Below, in pieces: positions 11,118-24,792 of a DNA stretch of 64,000 nt (position 1 is the stretch's first letter; each line of letters starts with the position of its first letter). The stretch spans positions 2,425,362-2,489,361 of the forward strand of contig MU271148.1 of NCBI GenBank assembly GCA_021432605.1, given 5' to 3'. Both the position numbers and the translations under genes were made by a program. Source of the DNA: Coniochaeta sp. PMI_546. Taxonomy: Eukaryota; Ascomycota; Sordariomycetes; Coniochaetales; Coniochaetaceae. Under the pieces are notes generated by a model. That model saw nothing but the letters and a program-made list of their open reading frames with translations. It was not told the origin of the DNA and ran no database searches.

Positions 11118-12943
11118 TTAGACGCTTTGTCTGGGTTCGACTGGTGTGTTTCCCATGACACTGATATCATCCTCATCCACGCTCCGAGTGCGCGAAGTGG
11201 CACGGGTTTTGTTAACGACTGCTCCGGCGCCGACAGTCTCCGGACCTTCCTCGGTAGCCTTTGCGCCATCACGAAGCTCCCAGCTGCCCGTCCGCTCATG
11301 ACGGACGCCGCCCTTAGCGTAGGAAAGGTCGTTGTCGCTGGCCATCTTCTCTGCCCCCTTAAAACCACCCAGCGTGCCGTTACGGCGGTCTTGACCCGAA
11401 GTCGAAAACCTCACGACGCCCAGCAGAACAGCGGCGATTAGCAGCAATCCAAAAAGGCCACAGGTAACAGCCGCTCCGATCGCACCTGCGACAGCGGGGT
11501 CGATCTTTCCGCCGCTCCCGCTACTGGAAGTACCAGAGGACGTCGAGCCCGAGCTTCCGCCGGAATTACTTTGGAGCCCCGAGCAGAAGAGATTGATGCT
11601 TGCGCAGACATTACACCACGCGGCAACACCGTCCAGAGAGACTGCTTGCATGCCGCTGGCGAAATCGGAATATCTCATGACCGATTGCGAGTTGCCGTTA
11701 CCAAAGAGTGAGTACTCCACGAAAGGGGTGCCGGAGATGCTGCTGTTACGGTAGAGGAAACGTACCCAAAGGTCGTGGACCGCTGGGTACGAGCCATTTC
11801 CGCCATTGGAGAACAGCTCGAAAACCATGGCTGCTCCAGGGTTCGGCAGCGGTTCAAAGTTGTCTGCAGAGGGTCCGTTGACGAGACCAGACAGTGCGAA
11901 GAAGGCGATCATAGGTTCAAAGGAGCCGAAAAGGAGATTCAGCTTGTTTGAGCTTCCGCGCGATGCCATGTTGAGCTTCAGCCTTTCGAGAACTTTGGCC
12001 GCCAGCGTTCGACCGGAAATGGCGCGAATCATATCGCCCTCCACTGCGCCGGAAGCGGAGAGGTTTCCGTTCAGGTCTCTTTGTTGTAGCCCGGCATAGA
12101 AGGCCAACATGGCGAGATCGGAAGATGTCATCTTCGAGTGCGTCGTGTTGTCGTGGTTATACTGGTAAGCGGCGTACTCGTAAAGGTCAGTAGCATAAAA
12201 GAAGTTTGCCATGCTGAGCGGGAAGGCGCCCGAGAAGATTGTTCCCCAGAGTCTTTGATAAAAGCCCAGCGTGTCATCGTGTACCTTAATCGCCGAAGGA
12301 TCTTCGGTGAAGTTGAGAATGGACTCGTAATACTTGGAGCACGTTGCTCTGCCGTTAATCCTACCGCATAGCCATGTAAGCTTCCCCGTGTCCTCCAGAG
12401 AATGCTGGGTAAGACATACCAAATGAAGTCCGGGTCGAGCGTGGAGAGAGTCTCTATGTCCGGATACTGGTAGCCATTGAGCGGATAGTCGATCAGGCTG
12501 CCATTAGCCAGCGCTGCCGCTCTCAATCCACCGGCGCTGTTAGCAACAGCCAGGTCCACCGGCGGATAGAGCCCTTGCATGAACGCGAGCGCACTAGTAC
12601 TAACGTAACCATCATTGGTGCTGATGGCGGAGGTCTCGTCGTTGTCGATCGCAAGTGGCGACATGCCTTGAATGGTGGCATGCGCGGTCACTGAAGTCTG
12701 TGCGTCGGTGTAGTTACTATCCACAAGGTATCGGGTTCGAAACATGGACCCTTGCGCAAACATCTGTTGAGCTCCGATGGGTGTGAGACTCTGTGTCGTG
12801 TACACGCCACGAGCAGGTGTCGTCTCGCCATGGTATATGTATGCGACCGAAGACCAGACGCGCTCATTACTGGATTGCGCGGAACTGGTAGCTAGAAGCG
12901 CGACCAAGCTGACGACCAAGGCCAAGGTAGCCATGTTGAACAC
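11118..12943 (-). CDS. membrane-anchored histidine-phosphatase-like protein, probably inactive
   Basis: Two exons (12943-12420, 12360-11118; 59-nt intron, donor GTATGT, acceptor GCGGTAG) give 588 aa. In order: signal peptide (about 1-22), a luminal domain resembling branch-2 histidine acid phosphatases, a Ser/Gly-rich linker, one membrane helix at about 464-492, and a charged cytosolic tail of about 95 residues. In active members the nucleophile motif is RHGxRxP and the proton donor is HD; here they read YHGETTP (residues 37-43) and GS in the LFGSFEP segment. The catalytic His is kept in the first motif, but the flanking Arg and the HD pair are missing. A receptor-like or binding role is my inference. 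An antisense frame inside exon 2 is a shadow. Confidence 0.75.
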
Positions 12944-14077
12944 AGTGCCTGGCGACAGTCCTATGGCAGTCGCGGCGAAATTCTAGGAGATTTGTGACGA
13001 AGGTCTCAAACCCGGTTCAGTTGGAAGGGTAGTCTCCTACCGAGAGATGAGTATGCCGAACAAAGAGACGTCTGGAGTAGAGACTAGGTACAGGAAGTAG
13101 GACATGAAGAGAGGGCGGTGAGGATATGGCGAGGGGAAGATTGTTGCGGGAAGAAAGTTGAAGGAATGTTCCCAGGATTGGAAGAGGAGGAGAAGTAGGA
13201 GGAGGAGGAGGAGAGCTCCCTTGTCGGATCTGTTCCCTCATCTGGGCTATGGACCAGCCACACTTCATGTAAGACGCAAGAACGAGGGCAAGAATACATC
13301 ATTGTTTGCGGGAGCTGCGGGCTGCAAGCTGCAAGGTTGACTCCCACCCAGAGGGGTCATCCGTCACTTGACGGCAAGGCATATGGTACCAACCCCCAAG
13401 GGAGCCACCGCCGAGGAAGAGGGGCAGCTCAAAAAACAAAGTGGGATGAGGAGGAGCTCGATAAAGCTCTCAGCTCAGAGCTCTTATCGGCGTACCCTGG
13501 TCGATACATGTGGTAAGCGACAAGGATCAGGCCGCTCTGGACAAATCATGATCGTCGACTTTGAGTGCTTGCAGCTGAGTGTGCACTAGCGTCTCGCCTA
13601 ACTACCCTGGAATGGCGCCCTACCTGATCTGCGATAAGACGAGAAGATCAGCCTTCACGAAAAGACGAACGCGGAGAGAGTGCCCGGATTCCTACAGCAA
13701 GGAAGGCTTCTTTCTGAACTGTTTGCAGCCGAGGAAGAACAGAAATTGCAGGAAACTTCCGATCAAGTCGTCATAGTTCGAGAGTTTAAATCACCGCTTC
13801 AGCCGATCTTCCCCGCAGTTATCGAAGTATCCTTGGCGGAAGTCTCGTAAGCCAACAGGAAAAAGAAGAAAAAGGGCGTCACCGAGACGGTGAGGTGTGT
13901 GTCATGGTGAGAGGACAAGAAGCTGGGCGCTCACTAAGTGCGCCTCCAAGCCCAACAGTTTAATTCCCAGAGAGCCGCTCACATGCGACGCGTGAGGGAG
14001 CAAGTAACAAGAACATTTTGGACGCCAGCTGATAAACCGAATTGAAATGGCCACCAGACCGACATGCCGGTCCTGAT
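12944..14077. other. intergenic, promoter side of the phosphatase-like gene
   Basis: The 5' flank of the phosphatase-like gene and the 3' flank of PRMT5. It contains a purine-rich tract (listed separately) and no supported gene. Confidence 0.45.
13179..13215. repeat. GGA/GAA purine-rich microsatellite
   Basis: An imperfect run of GGA and GAA triplets, about 37 bp. It lies upstream of the phosphatase-like gene, so on that gene's sense strand it is a pyrimidine tract about 240-275 nt before the ATG. CT-rich leaders are common near fungal transcription starts. Confidence 0.7.
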
Positions 14078-16552
14078 CTACATCAAACACGCAACCTTGC
14101 GACTGCTGTGAAGCTCCGAGGCGCCGACCTTGATGCGTGTCTTTGGTCCAACCCAGGCAAAAGCCTCGACGAGCCATTCATACCAGACACTCGTGTCGTC
14201 AGTCTGGCGCCACATGCTGACTTCGAGCTCCGTGTCCTGGGGGAAGTATAGGGGTTGCTAGAAACATAATAGTTAGCGAGACTGCAGTATGCTTCGAGGT
14301 AGTGGTGGTAAAGTACCCTTAGCGGGAAGAAGATTGGGAACCAAGAAATCATGTCCTTGCTCTTCCGGTCGATCTGGTCCGGGACCGTACTAATCTCGAC
14401 CAGCTCCTTCTTCTTATTTATCGGCGCGTAGAGGGTTGACTCGAAATAACCGGCCAGGCCATGAATGACACCACGAGACCGGCAAACAAAAGTGAGATGG
14501 CAATGCCTGGCGTTGTGTTCATTGGCGCCACTGGAACCGGACATGCTCCCTACACCAGGAGTGGTATACTTGGCAGCCAAGCCGTGCTCCTCGATGAAGT
14601 CGTCCGCGCGGCTGACCTCCACCGGATGGCTGAACTCCCACGCTTCCTGGAACCGGTGCAGAAGCGGGACACTTTGGCAGACGAAGTCAATCGCGAAGAG
14701 ACGCACCACCCACGGCGTATCAAACGCGTTCGGATCACTTGCGATCCGGGACCCAAGGTCTGCATGAATTCGGGGAGTCGAAATCGGGCTGAGATGTGCG
14801 GTGTAAGATGCCGGTATTGAGATTCCATGCGGCCGCGCGATATGTTGTTGGATACCGTCAATGCACTCAGGCGATAGCTCATTGTCGCCGAAGGATCCCA
14901 GAAGTTCTGTCACCAGGATGTCGACCTTGGTGGTGATATTATCGTAGCCCTTGGGCGTAGGTCCCGTCCAGCCACGCATGTCTGTTTTGACAACAGTTAC
15001 CTGGCCATTCCATTCGCGCTCGTTCTGTCGGAGAAGGTACACATAGGCATTCTGGTTCTTCTCCAGGGCCCATAGCTGAATCGCAGTACCTGTGGTGGCT
15101 GCCGCCCGCAGTACACGTGTAACTAGGGGACCGCGGCCGGCTCCAGCTACAGCAACAATGAGCTCCGGCTCGGTGTGTCCTTCATATGGAAGTGATGACG
15201 TTGGCTTCTTGAACTCTTTCCAGTCCCTCATGGCTTCGGTGATGGCGAGTTCGTACTGGTCATACTTGACAGGATCGCCTTCGAACATCTCGTAGGTGGC
15301 GGATTCAAGGTTATCCGAGAGCGGTTGCAATGGCGACTGGAGCCAATCCTGAAATGTTATCAGGGTCGGTGATTCGATGTTATCATATGGCGGCTGGTTA
15401 CGCTCAACATATCTCATATAAGAGACGTGCGCGTTATAGTTGTCTCTCCTGTTCTCCTGGAGAACTTGCTTCGCTTCAGCAAGAGAGGGAAAGTCCAACG
15501 ACTTCGTGCTGCTCTTCTCGGCAAGGTTCTTAGCGTCAGGGCCAACATCAGACAGAATTAACCACGGAGCATTTTTCAGGCGCATATAGCGGTTGAGCAT
15601 TTCCTGGTGATGTCGACTTAGCGATGGGTTGCCCGTCCGATTTACTTGAAAGATATTGGAGCTGAAGGTCAGGTAGTGTAATGGTTCCGCAAACCAGCGG
15701 TCCTGAAGTTCCCGCTCTGGCAGCCGTTTTGGAATTCGAAGAGCAACGAATAGACGCATGCTATAGGTGCAAGCGGTCCTGATAGTGTGCCAGCTATCCC
15801 ATGCACTGAACAGATCAATTTCAACACTCGGGTCCTTCTTCTCGGCAGTTGCTGCACCAAGGGTCGTGGACAGCAGTTCTGTTTTCTCCTCCAGCCCAGG
15901 CTCGCGATACATGGGCATGTGCACGATAATGTTGGCGCGAGTAGACACCCGAAGGAGCTCATTGATCGCGCGAGCGAACTGGGCAACTTCCTTGCCGCTT
16001 TCATCGCTCCGGGGTCCTGGAACGATGATGCTCCTTACACCACAGAAGTTGGCATAAGCGACCTCTAGGTTCAAGGCCTGCCTGGATATGCTTGAAATCA
16101 AAGGGTCGGATGAGCAAAGGTCGATCCATGGACTGGTGTAGGCAACCAACGAGCTGACATAACTGCTGGGGAAGAGGGTGGTGTCCTTGTCGGTAAGGGC
16201 TGGCACTATTGGGACTGGTAGCGAGGCGTTGGCACTCTGGCTCGCAGAGAGGCCTCGCTCTTGTTTCCATTCCTCGCGTTCTTGTAGGTGACTTTTATAT
16301 AGCTCGACAACTCGCTGCCGAAAGTGAGCATTTGTGATAGGGGTTGTCACAAAGCTAAACTTGTGGTTCAATTCTGATTAGCGTACCCGGCCGTTCGTCA
16401 ACAACGAGAGAACTTACACCATTGTTCAGGACCTGGTAATACTGGTCCTCTGGGAGAGTCTCAGTTCGGTCCGAATCATGCTGGCCGAGGTAGAAGTTGG
16501 GCCGACTCTGGAATTCCCCAGACTCTGGATTTAGAGAGCTGCTTGAAGCCAT
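14078..16552 (-). CDS. PRMT5: type II protein arginine methyltransferase (PRMT5/Skb1)
   Basis: Three exons: 16552-16418, 16359-14317, 14257-14078, giving 785 aa. PRMT5 makes symmetric dimethylarginine on Sm proteins, histones and other targets. The N-terminal TIM-barrel part is followed by the SAM-binding motif VAVAGAGRGPL, then ELLGSFGDNELSPE, which carries the two catalytic Glu and is nearly identical to the human sequence. ATYEMFEGDPVKY contains the Phe typical of symmetric-type enzymes, and the C-terminal barrel ends in VWYEWL...GASELHSS. Intron 1 is placed with donor GTAAGT and acceptor CACAAG: the nearer CAG is only 4 nt from the CTAAT branch site, and the AAG choice restores a GFxF motif aligned to the human barrel start. 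It is divergent from PRP43 over a 607-bp promoter. A start 26 codons upstream is possible. Confidence 0.95.
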
Positions 16553-19565
<3,013 letters not shown>

Positions 19566-20180
19566 GGAGCAGCCGGCTATGGGAGATAACACTTGGGTGT
19601 TTCCCAAGAAGCATCTTGCGAGAATTATAGCTTGAAGGCTGGGAACTGTGCACTTACGCATCAGGATTAGGTTAAACGATTTTATGTGCGAAAATCATAA
19701 GAGGACCAGGTAGACTACCAAACGGCGAACATGATATCCCAATCTGGAAATTTTTGCGAAAGAAGCCAAGTCTCACTTCTATACCACTCGTTATGGTGTG
19801 GACTGTCAAGCAGCATCGTTAGAGAAAGCATTGTCCCGCGCATCGGCCATCGCTACAATCATCACGGTAGTGGTGTAGTTGTATCAGCTCTCCGACATGT
19901 ATCAGCCATTGTCGCGTGGCCATCGAGGAATACTGCATCTTATCGAGCATAGGTTAAGATCCAGATCTTTGCTGCCGTGCTCCCTCGATCGGACGATAAC
20001 TAGTGTAAGGTCACACGAAGATGATTCACAGTTAGGGACGCCGTTGAGTAAATCATATCGACGCAGGGACAGATAGGTGATTGAACCATGACAGACGCCA
20101 CATGCTCTCGTCTAGCTACCCCATGTGGCAACAATAGCAGAGGAACCCACCACTGAAATACAACAGCGATCTTCCCCCTG
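19566..20180. other. intergenic between convergent genes
   Basis: 3' flanks of PRP43 and the unknown gene at 20181. No gene or motif recognised. Confidence 0.5.
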
Positions 20181-20765
20181 TTACTTTGAAATGCTCAACT
20201 TGACATCCAAAACCCAATCGCATACCTCGGTAGCAGTCGCCTTCGCAAACTCCTCGGATGCCCACCTCCACACGGTTGGATCTGACTCCCACACGATCTC
20301 CCTGATCCGCGCATCGGCATCTTCGAGCTCGCCATCATCATCGAGACGCACCCGTATCCTCAACTCGACCATCTTCACGCCACACCAGCTGCGATGCATG
20401 TGTATCGCCGCGTTGCCCGCGGTGTCTGGCCCATCGGAGTAGACGAACCACTTCTCCTCCATGACTGTCGGGCAGAAGCCGTTGAGCAACTGGTGCACTT
20501 GATTGGCCGGTACGGAACCCTTCCACTTCGTCGACACCGGCTTCTTGAATGGTTTGAGTTCCCATTCCTCGGGTTCAACACGGCGCGCCGAGGGCTGTCC
20601 TTTCTGGCCGTATACAGACCAGTGTTGGGTGGCGGCAATGTCGTCCCGTTCAGGGGATACTTTCGGAGACATTTTCTCGACTCCTAGATACGTGGTAATT
20701 TGACTTTGAGCCACGTTATATTCTGACCTCGGACTGGTTGGAGCGGTAGTTGGCTGATTCTTCAC
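20181..20765 (-). CDS. conserved-looking cytosolic protein of unknown function, 194 aa
   Basis: A single exon of 194 codons; Met at 20670 is an alternative start giving about 163 aa. The first about 80 residues are polar and probably disordered. The C-terminal about 115 residues look folded, with alternating hydrophobic strands, a KWFVYSDGP segment, an HMHRSW motif, a DDDGELEDADARI acidic stretch and a WESDP/WRWASEEF end. I recall a similar EDKWF...HRSW module as an accessory domain next to macro domains in some proteins, but that is weak memory and no macro domain is present here. No signal peptide or membrane segment. Function unknown. Confidence 0.7.
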   Translation of the reverse strand: MKNQPTTAPTSPRSEYNVAQSQITTYLGVEKMSPKVSPERDDIAATQHWSVYGQKGQPSARRVEPEEWELKPFKKPVSTKWKGSVPANQVHQLLNGFCPTVMEEKWFVYSDGPDTAGNAAIHMHRSWCGVKMVELRIRVRLDDDGELEDADARIREIVWESDPTVWRWASEEFAKATATEVCDWVLDVKLSISK

Positions 20766-22491
20766 CGTTGCTGTGTGAGACGTTGAACGTTGGAGGCTTA
20801 ATATTTCCCTCCTTTCTGTTCATGAACGATCACGGACATGCCATGCTCTTATAGAGCATGTGAAGCTTCATCCGATCCATCGCGATATCTTGAAGCTTGT
20901 GCGATCCTCCTGGGTATATTGTCCGATATGCACCTGGATATGCAAGTGCCTACCTAGGCTCACAAACCGACCCTAGGCGACACCCAGCGTTGAGAAACGC
21001 ACCCCGGGTCCCACGACATGATGCACGCTTCCCTTCCAGCCGCAATCATGAGACGACCTCCTCTGCCCAACGGGCGAGCGAAAACAGCCACTGACGCATT
21101 TCTCGTCCAACCCTAAAACTGTCAAAGTTTGCCCCCAGCCGAAGATCTGGGGGATTAGAGCAGCACCACGGCGATCGACAAGTGACAAAATCGGGTTTTC
21201 TCCTCCCTCACGACTCGGCCCTTCCTGATGGCATGTTTGATGTATTAGAACCTCGAACCATTTCATTTCCCGTGCCTGGGACAGAGAATATAACTTGAGA
21301 TGCTTTGCTCACCACAACTTTATTGGCGGCGGACTTCCGATCACCGCGCTATGATCGGGAGACATTCACTTTGCGTCCTGTCGGCAAGTCGCCTTACTTT
21401 TGATCACCACGCTATTGTCAAGCACTTCCTAATCGCTTGCCTTTCCTGACTCGCTCACTGTCGCGATCGTTTAGCGATATGTTGGACTGGTCCGAGACAA
21501 ATGGGAGTTCGGCGATAGGTCCGCTCGCCTGGTAGAACGATGGATCGACAACATTCCTACCCAGGCTGGCCGCATCAGCACCCGAGGATAGCAATTGCTT
21601 GCATCCTTTGCGATCGACAGTCGCGATAACTTAGGGTCACAATTGCCCGGGATCGTCATCTTTCACTTGAGTACCCGAGATCGAACCTCCAAACATTGAA
21701 GCGTATAACACTTGTTGAGAAACACAATCGAGTTTGGGTTGCATGAGATACAAGGTCACTCAGGCTGGGAAGATAAGTGAAACTTCTGAGTCGTCCACCA
21801 GGCTTACAGATGATGCTCCTGCTCAGTTGATTGCTTCAACCAAACACCATAATATGGCCAGACCTGGACGCACAAGGAAGCCACCTTCACCCACAACACC
21901 CACAATAAAGCAGGCTACTCAAGTAGCCGGACGGCAGCCGTCTGCATCGAGCTGTTTTTCTTTCTGGGGCTCTCCGTGGGAGTGCGCACGCGACACATGG
22001 CAAGAAGAGTGTCTTGGCATCAAAAGCCAGAGCACCCTCTCCATTTGAGAAGCGATGTCCCGAAGATGTGTGTCCGTAATATTCCATATAAGCCTTCCCC
22101 TAAAGGCGCATTTCCGCCCGGCCAGTGGCGGTGTTTTGGCGACCGAGATCGACGGTCTGCACTAACAGCTGTCCCTGCATTGGCGCCTCACCTGCTTCAC
22201 GGGGTAAAGTGCAGGTCTTAAGGCAGGCTGAGGAACATACCACACCGCAAGTAACAATGGCGGTGTTCGACGCCCGGCATATATGTCTGGAGCCCAAAAA
22301 CAGCAAGCTGTTTTGGGCTTTGTATGGGATTCTATAGATATGTATAGGTATGATCCCAGGATCTTCGAAAAGCAGGGTGTTATCCTTCGTATGTGACAAG
22401 AGAGCTCCTGACTGTCAGACTTGGTTGTAACGTCTACACGCACTTCTCCAAAAATCAAACACTAGTTATAGCCTTATAACTTTCAGCGGAG
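20766..22491. other. intergenic, upstream of the multi-exon finger gene
   Basis: About 1.7 kb without a supported gene. A 105-codon frame at 21734-22048 has no motif and does not splice obviously into the downstream gene. The stretch 21330-21660 has several short CGATC-containing words and a degenerate 18-bp direct repeat (GATCACCGCGCTATGATC near 21338, a related copy near 21400). A telobox-like AACCCTAAA lies at 21109-21117. A hairpin is listed separately. Confidence 0.45.
22291..22319. repeat. inverted repeat / hairpin
   Basis: AGCCCAAAAACAGC and GCTGTTTTGGGCT are complementary with one bulged A, separated by only AA, so the element can extrude a 12-13 bp stem. It lies about 170 bp upstream of the finger-gene ATG. 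It could be a regulator-binding palindrome or an RNA hairpin in the 5' leader; nothing favours either. Confidence 0.6.
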
Positions 22492-24475
22492 ATGAACCGT
22501 CGAGAGCAGTTCAAGCCAGAAAACCAGTGCCGAGCTGAAGGTTGCAATGGCGAAGTCTTCTTCAAGATAATCCAGGGAGATGCTGCCTCTGATAGGAGGC
22601 AGATGGGCAACAGGAGTCCTCTGACTCCTGTGAATGGAGGACACCCGCATAACCAGCAGATACGAATGTTCCCTGAAGGGTCGAGGATTCTTTCCACTTT
22701 CTGCAAGAAACGTACATGCTCACCAGAGCTTCAAGCCTTGCGATAGATATGCTTACAGAGGTCAAACAGATACCTGCAGCCTATTCCTCACAGACGAAGG
22801 GTGCACTTTCAAGAAGCCGATCCATGATACGGTCTGCGCAATCCGTGAGTTTCCAATGACGGCATCTGCGACGATAGAGTATATGTATAGCTGACATGTC
22901 ACAGACACCAAGTGTCCCATCCCGGGTTGCGCCAGGGCGAAGTCCCAGTATCTCGACGCGGGCACTGCCCAGGGTGGGCCGTCCAAGTATCTTCGCCACG
23001 ACTTCTGCCCAGATCGTGAGCCACCGCCTTCCCCAAGGTCCCAAGAGCCCGCTTCCTGACTTCCAGCGACAACAGACAAGTGCGTAGTAGCGAAGTGCCC
23101 TCAGCGACGGGTGTTGTACCAGTCAACTGGACAAGCTCCCAGCGGACAGCAGGGGCGGTTCCTCACTGTCTGTCAACAGCGTAAGTTACTTCTCAGACAC
23201 ATGGCGCCACCATTTTACTGACTGTGTCCAGACCGTTGTAAAGCGGAAGGCTGCGTCGAACAGAGCCAAGAGGGCCGAAACAGCTGTCGAGATCGTGCGT
23301 GTTCCCTAGTCTAACCAAACGATGGCCATCTCTCGCTAACGCAGTGGGCAGACGAATGCAGGACGCCGGAGTGCCGCACAATAGTCGAAGACGGCTACCC
23401 CTTCTGCGCGATTCGTAAGGCGCCCATCCATGGCTTCCACCGAGGTCAATGCTGACAGCCGAGACAGATATCAAGTGTACTGTAGCCAACTGCGGCAATG
23501 CGAGATATCTGCCCAAGGGAGCAAAGGATTACCTCTTGGGCTGCGAAATGCGTATGTGTAGTCCCTCGCAATATGTGTATTTCAGGCGTTGCTAACCGGG
23601 CCTCTAGATGTAACTTGTGCAGCCGTTGGGTGCTCGAAGCTGAAGGTCTTGGGATCAACGTTCTGTCTCGGCCATACATGCCAAGAGCGAGGTTGTGATA
23701 TACAAGTTACAGAGGGGATGTATTGCAGAATCCGTATGTTGCTCGATTATAGGCATGTTGTGATCAGAACTGACCAAAGCAGACCGCTGCGCATATGAAT
23801 CGTGTCGTGGTGCCAAGTCCTGGAAGGAAGACCGTACCGGTGGGGAGTACTGCGGTTTGCGTAAGTATTCATTCTGAGTGGTCCATAGTAAGAATTTAAG
23901 AACTGACAGGAAGCTGAAACAGATACATGCCGTACCGAGAAATGCCGCGAGAGTGTTAGCAACCTTGCCTTGTACTGCGGGAAGCGTAAGCACGGATGCA
24001 CTTTCGGAATTCTAGGACAGGTCACTGATACGAGCTCTAGACAAATGTTCCGAGGTAAAGTGCTTAGCCAAGGTATTGGATGAGCAGCTTTGCACAGACC
24101 GTGAGTAGCGCTCCTGAACCTCCGCCTCCGCCTCGGCTGTGACTGGTCGAGAGAGAATTGTATTGACGAAATTGAAACGTAGACTTCAAAGCCCTGTACA
24201 TCGCCAAAGGACGGGGAGAGGCAAGTGCCGGAGTAGACGAAGCTCCACGACAGCGATGCCCTCCAGCGAAGAGCATCACCTACCGCCGACAGTCTGATGA
24301 AGAGTGGCGCAACGGCAGTAGCTCGAGCACGGCGTACGATACCAACCACGCCAGACCTCAGCCAGACCGTAGGGCTACCGTGAGCTTGCAAATCGAGTCA
24401 GACTATGATGACGACACAAGGAAGTCTGTCCCTAGCCGAATGAGCCATAATGACGAGGAGGTTGATCAGTGGTAG
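22492..24475 (+). CDS. 12-module Cys3-His repeat protein with one module per exon
   Basis: Twelve exons: 22492-22711, 22770-22844, 22905-23015, 23076-23180, 23232-23294, 23352-23414, 23468-23551, 23608-23733, 23783-23860, 23923-23985, 24041-24100, 24183-24475; 446 aa. Each module reads C-x4-C-x(8-26)-C-x2-H (C-x8-C in module 2, and a much longer loop in module 1), for example RCKAEGCVEQSQEGRNSCRDH. All eleven introns (49-82 nt) split the terminal His codon as C|AY in phase 1, so every internal exon is a multiple of 3. Modules 8 and 9 share exon 8, where CAT-ACA-TGC is uninterrupted. The last about 95 residues are a polar tail ending acidic. No signal peptide or membrane helix. The pattern suggests zinc-binding beads; it superficially resembles WRKY19-type zinc-finger repeats. 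I do not recognise a characterised homologue. Intron-by-intron frame agreement makes the gene model strong; function is unknown. Confidence 0.85.
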
Positions 24476-24792
24476 GCGGTGTTTTAGTTTCAGAATGGTA
24501 GTCACGGGTGCCGGTTAAAACTCTCTGGGGGTATCTCTGTTTTATTTCAGACGCGTCGTTTACAGGTTATCGCAGACGCCAATTATGTGCGAAGTATACC
24601 GATTCTCCCGCCGTCTAAGAGAGTCAGCGAGCTGCATGTGAAAGCCACGACGGGGAGCTCACTCTCGGTAGCATGTAGAAGAACTTGCAACCATCCACGT
24701 AGTCCATCCAACCTCATGCCCCAAGCACAGGATCCTGACACGCACCCATCCACCTTCGCAAACCGTCAACCTCTCATCGAACCCAGCTCCGC
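24476..24792. other. short convergent intergenic region
   Basis: 317 bp between the 3' ends of the finger gene and HUB1. Nothing recognised. Confidence 0.5.

Noticed and set aside
13179-13215. Purine triplet run as part of a coding Glu-rich region
   Set aside because: No frame through it extends into a plausible gene; it is a microsatellite in the flank of the phosphatase-like gene.
16380-16417. CAG near 16375 as the acceptor of PRMT5 intron 1
   Set aside because: It is only a few bases from the branch site CTAAT and would need a weaker donor; the AAG at 16360 restores the conserved GFxF start of the barrel.
21734-22048. 105-codon frame as an upstream exon of the finger gene
   Set aside because: No donor in a phase that joins the ATG exon at 22492, and no Cys module; the finger gene is complete without it.
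23747-24391. 214-codon reverse frame
   Set aside because: Antisense to the finger gene, crosses its introns, no motif.
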